Below, in pieces: positions 38,032 through 47,400 of a stretch of 64,000 nt of DNA; within the stretch, counting starts at the first letter, position 1, and each line of letters starts with the position of its first letter. The position numbers and the translations under genes were made by a program. The notes under the pieces are model-generated. The model saw only the letters and a list, made by a program, of their open reading frames with translations. It was not told the origin of the DNA and did no database searches. Location of the stretch: contig OX344749.2 in assembly GCA_947034885.2 (NCBI GenBank), forward strand, positions 41,817,682-41,881,681. Reading direction: 5' to 3'. This DNA comes from Thuidium tamariscinum (lineage: Eukaryota; Streptophyta; Bryopsida; Hypnales; Thuidiaceae).

Positions 38032-38355
38032 TTATGAATAACTACAAAGCTTAACTACAAGAAATGTCAATTTTTCTATAAGCCATGTTGGAAGGGAAAT
38101 TTGATCTTCTCTTGCTCCTTGAGCATTGTACTTGGATGGCATGGTGGAAAGTTCATGAAATGCTAAAAGATCTTTAGGCTTCTTCCAATCATGTATTTTG
38201 TCAAAGGGCATGTCATACTCAATTGTTGGATTTTCACCAATAAAATAGGATTCTAGAATGAGCTCGCATTCACTACAAACCAAATTTTGTGCAAGAAAGT
38301 CTTGTTCCAATTCTGTTCTCTTTTTGCAGTACGAACACCATATCCACTCCATCAC
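38032..38355 (-). CDS. Small protein with TFIIB/BRF-like zinc ribbon (possible gene fragment)
   Basis: A 107-codon uninterrupted frame. Near its start, after MMEWIW, it has C-S-Y-C, a 16-residue spacer, then C-S-E-C followed by ELILES. The CX2C-X16-CX2C spacing with a hydrophobic segment right after the second pair is typical of the N-terminal zinc ribbon of TFIIB and BRF proteins, which contacts RNA polymerase. No cyclin-fold repeats follow. The rest (PFDKIHDWKKPKDLLAFHEL and a Leu/Val-rich end) is not recognised. The protein is therefore either a short stand-alone zinc-ribbon protein, the first exon of a longer gene whose later exons I could not find, or a degenerate fragment. It is divergent from the NF-YC gene, whose start codon is about 610 bp away. 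Base composition is less AT-skewed than in the flanking repeats, which supports a coding origin. Confidence 0.5.
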   Translation of the reverse strand: MMEWIWCSYCKKRTELEQDFLAQNLVCSECELILESYFIGENPTIEYDMPFDKIHDWKKPKDLLAFHELSTMPSKYNAQGAREDQISLPTWLIEKLTFLVVKLCSYS

Positions 38356-38799
38356 TTCTTTGATTTAAAAAAATATTGATAATCAATCACGTTTTCGATG
38401 AAAAATCCAACAAAGAAACAAAATGCTAGAGTGACTAATAATAAATTGGTGAAAGAAAATGTGAGGTGGATCAATTTAATTTATAAATTTCACAGAAGAT
38501 GCAAAATTTATATATTTTGGCTTCACACTTTTACTTTCTATTTTACTTTTTATGATCAATGGCAATGGTAAATGTGAAAGCAAAGGCTCAAGGCCAAGTG
38601 CAATCCATCCATCCATTTCCACTCTGTCCATTTTACCTCCATTCATCCATTTCTAAGTACTCTGTCCTCTCTTCATTCATCCATTTCCGTCCAAGTTCCC
38701 TCGCATTGAGTCCAAGTCCCTCGACCTATCGACTTCCCGCTGTTTAAGTCTGCTGCCCTTTAGATTCCTCTCATCACCCCTCTAGCTAGCTGCACAGCT

Positions 38800-38889
38800 A
38801 TGGCGGAAGCCGGTCTCGAATGCCACGCCCAGCTGCCCCTCTTGGCGCTGAACAATCACCCATTTCGAAGCGACCAATTCCGTGACTGA
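38800..38889 (+). CDS. Upstream open reading frame in the NF-YC leader (29 codons)
   Basis: An ATG at 38800 opens a 29-codon frame (MAEAGLECHAQLPLL...) that stops at TGA 38887-38889, 75 bp before the NF-YC start codon. It lies in the GC-richer stretch that should be the 5' leader. If the transcript starts upstream of 38800, this uORF would be met first by scanning ribosomes and could dampen NF-YC translation. The transcription start is not known, so this is inference. Confidence 0.35.
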   Translation: MAEAGLECHAQLPLLALNNHPFRSDQFRD

Positions 38890-38964
38890 GGAAGCTTTCG
38901 CGTTTGTGTCCGATTCACTTCTCAGTCAATTGGTTGTGATCGTTTAACCAGCTGGGGTTTGACG

Positions 38965-41920
38965 ATGGATCACGACGATGGCAAGGTATGCATGCTCCTT
39001 GCTTGGCTCAGCTTGCTTGCCGTTGGATGCACGCTTCATGTTTCGAACGGCGAGGATGCTTGCTTCGTTGCAAGCAAGAATTGGTTCATAATCGTAGGTT
39101 TCTCATTTGGATTTCACTGACTGATGACTTGTTGTCGCTGTCGAACGATTCTGTTTGAAAGGGTTCCTTCAATCAGAGCGAAATCGTGAAACTTCAGTTG
39201 GATTAGGGTTCCAGGCTGTGAGTGGTGAATCCTACAGTTTGCACTTTCATGGTTGTTACGGAGTATGGTCAACCCCTACTTGTTGAGATCAGAGCCTTTT
39301 TTTTTAAAAAAAACTAGGGGAGAAGATAGGGTTTTAGAATTTGTTTTTGCTTCACGTTTGGTTGAGTGCATCAGACAACAAGCAGATTTTTTTTGAGGTT
39401 GGGTAGCGTTGTTTCTATGGTGGACGAATGTGGTGTAACTCAGTGATCTCATGGACCATTTGAGATGGCTCGTTTTGTCGTTGATGGACTTCCGAGATGG
39501 TGCTGCAAGTTGGTCACGAGTGGTAGTGTAATACTTGCGTGGTTTTAGTGTAGTAATGTTGGAATGTTTGTACGCACAAGGTAATTTGTTTTGTTAATTG
39601 TGTTCTGCAATGAGTGTAGATGCAGCCCCAGCTCCACTACCAGCAGGTTCAGAAGCAGCAGTTGACTGAGTTTTGGGGTCAACAAAGGCAGGAAATGGAG
39701 CAAGTGAATGGTATGCACAGTTACACTGGATAGAAGCAACAATAGAACTCTTTCCTATATGTTTATTGGAAATGTCCGGTGGAATTGGAGAATCCAGGTT
39801 GTGTTAGCATATGAAAATTTATTGGTTTTATCTGACACTAGCATTCATGTTTCTTTCAGATTTCAAGACACATCACTTGCCACTTGCACGCATTAAGAAA
39901 ATCATGAAGTCTGATGAAGATGTTAAGGTCAGCTTGTGTTTCATCCTACTCCTTCAGTTAGACCAGGGTATTTGTCTCACTTGGCCAGTTCCACAAGTAA
40001 TAGGCTTTCGCATACCTTATTGGGAAGGGAGTTGTTTAGTGATGAACTTCGGGATGATATTGTTTTCCTTCTGTTGAAGTTTTCAAATACCTTGGTAATT
40101 ATAATCCCAGCAAATGGCATTGCTGAGATCTTGTGTTCTGAATAATGGTTTTTGGTAACAGATGATTGCAGCGGAAGCTCCCGTCTTATTTTCAAAAGCC
40201 TGCGAAATGTTTATCTTGGAATTAACGCTTCGGTCTTGGATTCATACTGAAGAGAATAAGCGACGAACACTGCAAAGAAACGACATTGCTGGCGCTATCA
40301 CCAGGGGTGATATTTTTGACTTTCTTGTAGACATTGTTCCACGTGATGAGTTGAAGGTGCACTTCTCAAACCACTAAATATGTTTATGTACTTTTCTCAT
40401 CCCTGATATTTCTACTATTCTGACAGTACAATGTTTTTGGGGTTCGGTTTATGAAAATTTATATTCGTCAGAATTTCTTTTTATCATATTTTACTTTTAT
40501 TTTGATTAGATCCAATCTTCATAGAGTGCATGCCTGCACTTTGTTTTAACCCTAGGCTCAAAGCAAAAAAATATGAAAATCCACTGTGGAAGCTAATATT
40601 TGATTATGCTTACTTTCGAAATGAGTTTGTACTGTTCAAAAATGTAGGACATGATTTCTTCCTCCTGTTGAATTTTGTTACCTTGTTTGGAGTTTCTGAA
40701 ATGATTTATATAAACTTTTACGAGTATGGAAGCAGCCACTTAACCTCTAAGTGTGCGCACTAGGGAGTTAGCTTCTATTATTGAAGTTTATGCAAAATGT
40801 ATTCCAGGAGGAGGATTTGGGGGTTCCATGGAGTGGAGTTACCGGTGATCCTGTTCAATATGGAGGAATGTACTACCCTGCTATGCCTGGGCAGCAAATG
40901 CATCATCCTATGGGGGCTCCTGTAATGATCTTCGTAACTTCTGTATTTTCCGCTTTGATCTGAAACAATGTGATTAGAAGATTTCTGCTTGACCGAAAGA
41001 GCCCAAGATAGAAATTAGAAAGTTCGCTTTGGAAGCCTGTAGTAACCTTCGGAACACATTTCATTTGTCCAAAAATGCTGGTTATGGTTTCTGATTTCCA
41101 TTGGCACACTTTGTTACTTTCCTTGGAGCCTGCCAAACGATTTAATTCAAGTTCTATAGATATTGAATTGATCATTTTTGGCTATTTTGTCACTTACGGC
41201 ACTTACGGGTTAATCATATTTTCTGGAGGCCTACACTGCCCTCACGTTTGTGTTGTTTGAGGCTGAAGCCTTTTTCTTGAACTGCCGGCCCTAAGCTCAA
41301 AGAGTATTTTAATATGGACATTCATCATTGCTCATCACAGTTGCCATGATGCAGGAGATGATGGTCGGCCAGCCAGCTATTTCGCCAAATGCACAAATGA
41401 TGTATCCGCCACCTCAGGTAATTGCAGGCTTTGAAATCTTTTAATCGATTCCTGTAGTTTCAGAGATACTTTCAGGTCTAGTTGCACAGCCGATTTAGTG
41501 GGACTGGGGTACTAGAGACGATTAGGCCTTCTGTATGGTAGCTATTGAAAGCGACTATATCCTGCATCCCGAATGCTGTAGAGGACCCTTGTGTATTCAT
41601 AATATCCAGATGTCAATGATATCATTACTTAGGGGCCCCGTTTTTTTGTGTATTTTAGTACGAACTAGCTTGGACCAGTGATTAGGTTAGTTTGCGGGAT
41701 GTGCATGTTTTTTTATGTAATGAAGTCTTGCAATTAATATCTCGTAGAATCACGTTTGATTAACACCAAAATATACCTTCTCTTGGTCTTCTGCTGCACA
41801 AATGACTAGTTTATGAATTCTGTATAATGAAACTCATCGTTTGTGCTTTCTCAGGCTGGCTTTGCACCTGAGCAGCAGCAGATGCAACAACAGCAGCAGC
41901 AGCAGCAGCAGATGCAGTGA
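38965..41920 (+). CDS. NF-YC: Nuclear transcription factor Y subunit C (CCAAT-box HAP5 type), 7 exons
   Basis: Encodes a 205-aa histone-fold subunit that dimerises with NF-YB and recruits NF-YA to bind CCAAT boxes in the nucleus. Exons: 38965-38985, 39620-39710, 39860-39927, 40162-40356, 40808-40921, 41355-41417, 41855-41920; all introns are GT-AG and the frame closes. The H2A-like core runs over exons 3 and 4: [21 protein letters not shown], then [18 protein letters not shown], then [15 protein letters not shown] and [16 protein letters not shown], almost identical to plant NF-YC. The N-terminus is Gln-rich. The last exon encodes a poly-Gln tract from a CAG run and ends QQMQ-stop. The first coding exon has only seven codons before a 634-bp intron. 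Exon 2 has two in-frame acceptors 6 bp apart (start 39620 or 39626), so two-residue length variants are possible. Confidence 0.95.
41867..41917 (+). repeat. CAG trinucleotide run coding poly-Gln in NF-YC
   Basis: A stretch of CAG and CAA codons, including an uninterrupted run of eight CAG, codes Gln residues broken by Met at the NF-YC C-terminus. Such runs vary in length between alleles, so this is a likely coding microsatellite. Confidence 0.85.
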
Positions 41921-42440
41921 CCGCTAGAGAGCAGCAGAAGTTTTTCGGAAACTTGAGAAAGCGTCTTGCAGCACCGAGCAGTTCGCGTCACATGGAGTGA
42001 CATTCATCGTGTTGGTGCCACCACTGGTCTCGTATGGCAGGAGTCAATGCAGCAGCTGTATCTTTGTCTCGAGAACATGTTTTTGTTGGCTTTATTTTGA
42101 GGAGCTGGGGCATCTTAACTGTGGCTGGGGTTCAGTAATCCTTGCGGAGGTTGTAGTTAATTGTGCAGCACATCCTGATTTTATGTCTTGCAAACTGTGT
42201 GAATACGGAGCTGAAACGCATCAAATCTTGTATCTTCATTTACATGATCTCTCTTCGTGTAATCCATCATCAGGCTCTATTTTCGGTCATTATCGGTTCT
42301 TTCAGAACTGCGTCTGTTGTCCTTTTTGCATCTCAATCTGCAGACTTGATGGGAATTGTGGTTGTCTTGGGATTATGGTTTACACTTTACACGTCTCCAC
42401 GTTTAGTCCCTTTTTCGTGAACTAAAATCACCAAATTAAA
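41921..42440 (+). other. Probable 3' UTR of NF-YC
   Basis: Non-coding, mixed-composition DNA directly after the NF-YC stop codon, T-rich and without repeat matches in the window. No AATAAA was seen, so the cleavage site is unknown. The next element, the U2 promoter, begins about 42510. Confidence 0.4.
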
Positions 42441-42510
42441 ATCACCAAAAAAGTCAGCTTCGTATATGAGTGTATCTAAATAGACGAGTTATGTGTTCCT
42501 GGAGTGGTTT

Positions 42511-42557
42511 GTCCCATATGGTTTGCGGTACTGACGGTGAGACTCGGGGTATAAGAG
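42511..42557 (+). promoter_or_regulatory. Plant snRNA promoter: USE plus TATA box
   Basis: GTCCCATATGG at 42511-42521 matches the plant upstream sequence element RTCCCACATCG at 9 of 11 positions and starts 70 bp before the RNA. TATAAGAG at 42550-42557 starts 31 bp before it. The USE near -70 and TATA near -30 are the arrangement known for plant snRNA genes transcribed by RNA polymerase II. Confidence 0.8.
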
Positions 42558-42580
42558 CTCTGGGTTGAGGGGAATGAAGT

Positions 42581-42773
42581 ATACCTTTCTCGGCCTTTTG
42601 GCTAAGATCAAGTGTAGTATCTGTTCTTATCAGTTTAATATCTGATACGGGGCTCATCGAGTCCCATGATATTAATCTAATTTTTCAGCGGGTGCGGGTC
42701 CACCGGGCAGCTTGCTTCCCGGACCCGCGTGTGTCGCCTTGGTCTTGCACTATCTCCTTGGCTGGCGCAACCC
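42581..42773 (+). ncRNA. U2: U2 spliceosomal small nuclear RNA
   Basis: U2 snRNA pairs with the intron branch site in the spliceosome. The 5' part, beginning ATACCTTTCTCGGCCTTTTG, is identical to plant U2 through stem-loops I and IIa as I recall them. The branch-site recognition sequence GTAGTA is at 42614-42619. An Sm site AATTTTTC lies at 42679-42686, followed by a strong GC hairpin (stem-loop III) and stem-loop IV with TTGCACTATCTCC in the loop region that binds the U2A'/U2B'' proteins. The length of about 193 nt fits plant U2 (about 196). The 3' end is set by similarity to the usual ...GCAACCC end and may be off by a few bases. With an intact promoter and no lesion in conserved parts, it is likely functional. 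Confidence 0.96.
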
Positions 42774-42776
42774 TAA

Positions 42777-42810
42777 ACCCCTCTCCAGAGGGGACCCAAA
42801 TCAACTCTAA
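42777..42810 (+). terminator. Possible U2 3'-end signal (hairpin plus 3'-box-like motif)
   Basis: A perfect 7-bp stem CCCCTCT/AGAGGGG at about 42777-42792 lies just after the RNA. At 42797-42810, CA followed by five bases and ACTCTAA resembles the plant snRNA 3' box CA(N)3-10AGTNNAA with one mismatch. Assignment is tentative. Confidence 0.4.
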
Positions 42811-42890
42811 AATGCAGTCACACTTCCTACACTAAATTCTGAAGTGAGGTGAACTTAACCCAAGAACAGTAACTACTTCAAAAGTAGTGC

Positions 42891-43095
42891 ATTCTTGAAC
42901 AATAACTACAAATATTTATATTGTGCGAAATGTGGATTCTTGAACAATAACTACAAATATTTATATTGTGCGAAATGTGGAGACTAGTTAGGAGCAATCG
43001 AATGAACCGAATTTCACTATTTAGTGTATATTGTGCGAAATGTGGAGACACTAGTGAGGAGCAATCAAATGAACCGAATTTCACTATTTAGTATA
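42891..43095. repeat. Two overlapping tandem duplications downstream of U2
   Basis: A 45-bp unit beginning ATTCTTGAACAATAACTACA occurs at 42891 and 42936. The shared end TATTGTGCGAAATGTGG then starts a second unit, at about 42962 and 43027 (period about 65 bp), containing GAATGAACCGAATTTCACTA. Both copies are nearly identical, so the duplications look recent. Confidence 0.85.
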
Positions 43096-43184
43096 GGGCA
43101 AAATGATGAGTATTTAGAAAGTGAAAGGAAGGATTTCAATGGGAATTCTAGTGGTGATTAACTTTAGAGCTCAAGGCCTTTTAA

Positions 43185-43995
43185 GGTTTTAAAACATAAT
43201 TGCTTCTAAAGTATTATAGAACTAAATGTCACTAGGATACTTAGATATAGAAATTTCAATTGTACAATCTTATAGTATATATATCATAAATGATGTGAAT
43301 CAAATTTGAAGTCATTTGGCAACATAGATTGCAAGATTGTAATGTCATAGTATTGAAAAAGGGATCTCGTAATCCAAAACCAAAATATAAACATATTGGT
43401 GAAAGAAAATATTGTTTAGTTGAATTTGTCTATTAAATGGCTTTGAAATTTCCAAAAATAGTGAAAAAGGTTGCAAAAAACACATCTAAACTTCCTCTGA
43501 CTAAAATGGTTTTGAGTCACTTCTTGTATTGACATGAAATTTCAGCCACACAAACTAGACTAGTATGTATAACTTTTCCAAAAAAAATGATAGGAAACAA
43601 ACACTATGAAGAAGAAACAAGTTGCCAAAGTTCAATGTAATCTAAAAATGTCATATTTTGAACTTCAAATTGCTCCCAAACATTCAAAACAACTTGGATT
43701 AACATAAAAAATTTACCACAATAACTAGACTTGAAGGAGAATATAACCCAACAAATTTTATTGAAAACAAATAGAGGATAAAGGAGATACAAGCCCCCTA
43801 AGCTGCAGCCATCACATGCAGTTTGGTGAGCTCAAATTGAACCTGTGAACTTCAATTGGCTCCCAAAAAATCTTTACATCTTGGTTTGATCTGAAAACTT
43901 CAGCACAAACTAAGAGAGCAAAATTTTACTGGCAAGTTTGATTGAATTCAGACATTCTATGCAAAAGTTACAGCACTTTGAATTGGACTTCTGGT
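43185..43995. repeat. Dispersed repeat K, copy 2, between U2 and BRM
   Basis: Second copy of the 0.8-kb repeat at 11140, same orientation. It fills most of the space between the U2 tandem repeats and the BRM 3' end. Confidence 0.65.
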
Positions 43996-44199
43996 CCCCT
44001 AGGGAGTAAGATTTTACGTGACACATACCAAAGCCAGAGTATTTCAAAAACTGCCGGAGGCATTTTGCAGTCCCAACCCCAGTTCACAACTACAATACAC
44101 CCCCCACTAAAAGAACCTAAACAAGAAAATCAAAACTACAGCTTTGATGGCATCCAACCTCTGAAAAAGTCGGTCCTAACAGAGTTTGCGAGTTGCAGT

Positions 44200-44486
44200 A
44201 GTCCCTGAACAAACAGTCACTTAAAGTGAAGTCTTATTAAGTAATGTTAAATCCCTCTTTCCAAGAGAGTTTAGACGTCATGTCTTTGGTATAATACCGT
44301 AGACCAAAATTGATATTTATTCAGGCAAGGGTTCACAATGCAGAAAATCTCAGATCCAAGTAAATTTAAGCTACAGGATAAAGATGGGTACCCTTGCAGC
44401 AAACTCTTGAAAGAAAAATCCACCCCAAGGCAGAATGGAATAAGAATTGTTATGGGACAAACGATCTAAAAATACAGGGTAGGAAT
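44200..44486 (-). other. Probable 3' UTR of the BRM gene
   Basis: Non-coding DNA immediately after the BRM stop codon on the minus strand, less repetitive than the K repeat that ends near 43995. No clear polyadenylation signal was identified. The extent is a guess by position. Confidence 0.35.
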
Positions 44487-47400
44487 TTAAGGATGACTAG
44501 GCCTTCGTTTTCCTCCGTCAGACCTTGACTTTTTCAACACAGTAACAGCAGCAGCACCCACAGCACCCACTTTCATGTCCGGTTGTGGTGCACTTCGCCT
44601 GCTACTGGCAGGAGAGGCAGCCGGAGTCCGTGACCTCGGGGCTACTACTTGATGTTGTTGTTGGGAACCCCTTGCATTCCCCGATGAGCCTACACTAAAA
44701 CCCCGAGCAGCAGTCTCCCTCATCATCTCCTCCGTATGAAAACCTAATTGTGAGCCAACTACTCCTGTCCTACTTCCTCCTGTGTGTTCCCTACCTTTTC
44801 GTTTCTTCTTATGTATTACAAGATCCACAGGATGCATAATCCCTTCATCGGATTCCACCTCTTCATGTACTAATAACTCTTTCTCCTTCACACTACTTCT
44901 GGCTTTGCTCTTTGATTTCCCCTTGTCCTTCGACTTTTCTCCCTTTTCCTTTCCTCCTTTCTTGCTTTTCGACTTGCCTTCCTGCTTGGGTTGTTGCACT
45001 ACCTCCTGTGGTAGGAGAGCGGGAGCGGGATGTCGGACGAGCGCTATCCTTGTGGAGCTCCTCGCATTGGTAGGAGTTTCAACATGTTCGGTGACAGCAG
45101 GGGGAGGGGGTCTACGAACACCTCGTGGGCCTGTTACGATGGGACCCTGTAGTACACCTCGCGGACCAGTAACAGTAGGCGCCTGTAATACACTTCTGGA
45201 ACCAGACACGGAAGGAGCCTGTTGGGGCAACACTGGAGGATAACTTCGTACTCGTGCAGACGAGAAGTCCACCTCGGGAAACACAAGGGACATCCTTGAA
45301 TCAAAGAGTGCTTGTAAGCGACGTGCATCCGCTTGAACCTGCATAAAAATTCATTCATACACATGTGAGCTGAAAGCGAGAGAAACTTTAAAAATTAGTT
45401 GTCAAGAAACTTGAGAGTAAGATTAAGAGGCTTCTAAAGTAGACTTTTTATTTTTCCGTTCAGGTAGCAAGGGGTTGAAGGAACAATTACCTCTGCAGAA
45501 GTACTGTAATAATGAACTGCATTATCGATCATAAGGTGAAAATCTGAAGCGAATTCCAGAACATTTGGGTACTCCAAGCGATCTAACTTCTCCTCGATTT
45601 GATGAGCGGTAATAGGTCGGGCTATTACTTTGTAATACTCAGGCAATTCACTACGCTTTGGTAACTCCAGGAAGAGTGCTGCCATCTGTCTGCCATCCTT
45701 GTTCATTGCTCCATGCAATTTACTCAGCACAGATTTGCACTGCACGCGCAAAAGACACCAATTACAAATGTGTATCAAGATGTAATTCATAAGAAATATG
45801 TTTCGGAACAAAAATGATGAACCGACAATACAGAAAAAATTAGATGTAGATAACGCCAGAATGGCAGAACCGAAATTGCATCATGATACCGAGAGAACGT
45901 GAACAGAAAGATAATTACCTTTTTCTGCTGTCCCTCGGGCAGACGACCTTTGTCACCACTATAGCTCCCCAGCAAACCTGCTTGAGTTCTAACAGTCCTG
46001 TTGTCTCTTCCCACATCAAGTTCTACAACAGAATCCTGCAACCCGTTTGTCCGACTGTGCTTGAACACAATGCGAGGTCGTGCTGGTGCTTGAGCTTCCG
46101 AGACATTGACACTCCTCTTTTTAGCAGCACCACCCCAGTGATCCGTCTTCTCATATGGGGGGTCAACTGTTCCAAAATTAGACCATGGCAGGGATTTATG
46201 CTCAACCCTAGTATTAGAGCGGAAGGACAGTGACGGATGGGTTTCTCGGTCAATGAAAGACCCGTTACTGATCTCTCTCTCGCCTAGCCCATCTAATTGA
46301 GCAGTACGACGGTGGCTGCGGCTGCGTTTCCTTTTCTTCTGTGGTTGTACGGCGTAATCCTCTTCCTCCTCTGCAATCTCCTCAGCTTCCTCCCTCGCTT
46401 CCATCCAGCTTTCTGACCGCTGATCTGAATCGACTGATGCAGCTATCTCCCCTTCTTCAAGTTCATCGCCCTATCCAACCAAAGATTTAAAACTGTTAAG
46501 AAAGTCATGGCCCCCCAACATTGTTCTTGTGCTCATTTTCTTAGAAAGAGGCCTCCAAAAGATATAAAAATAGACATACCTCTTCTGTTCTACTTGGGCG
46601 AGCCTCCAAGGCCGATAAAGATGCAAATTTTTTCGACTGACTTGTGACAGCTCCACGCTGGGTTCTTGCTGGAGATATCTCGCCATCATCAGACGATACT
46701 TCGGGAACTAATTCACCCTCTTCTTCGACATCTTCATCCTCAGCTTCACCTCCCTCTTCTTCCTCTTCATCGTCATCGTCGACTTCCTCAATAACCTGTC
46801 GGTCAGATAAAAAAGCTCAGCGTAAAGATATCAATTAACACCAAAATGGTTCATCGAAATATTGGAGAGAAAGCATTAGGGCCAAATCGGCTGGACATAC
46901 AAGATGTGTATATGCAGAAGTACATGTGAGATGATTACCTCTTCAATAATCTCTTCCTCCTCAATCAGCTCCTCTCCATCTTCTGCATCAATCATAACTG
47001 TACAAAAAGAACCACAATTTTAACGCCAAGGTTCAACTCTTCTGATATGTCCTACAAATAAATGAACCACAATACACTATTAAGTCCAAAAATTACTGGA
47101 AATGCACCTTCATCTTGGTCTACTCCAGCGACACCTCCTTCCTCTTCCTCTTCATCGTCAGCATTCGCAGCAGTTAACACCTCTTCAATAACTGATTCTC
47201 GTTCATCCTCTTCCATCTCCTCAGTATCCTTCTCAGGATAAAAATCATCGTCAATTTCTACCTCACGATAACTCTTGTACCTGCTTGTACTCTTGGAGCG
47301 TTTTTCGAGAGCCTTCGGAGCCAATGGACCCTTCGTCACCTGGGAAATCAACTGATCTTCAGCTTCCTGCGTGCCCACGGCTCCCAAGAAACCCTTCTTC

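Noticed and set aside
41997-42425. Plus-strand frame of 142 codons after NF-YC
   Set aside because: It lies in the expected 3' UTR, is rich in Cys, Phe and His, and has no recognisable domain or splice context.
44782-45243. Plus-strand frame of 153 codons, Ser/Phe/Cys-rich
   Set aside because: Antisense shadow of the last BRM exon.
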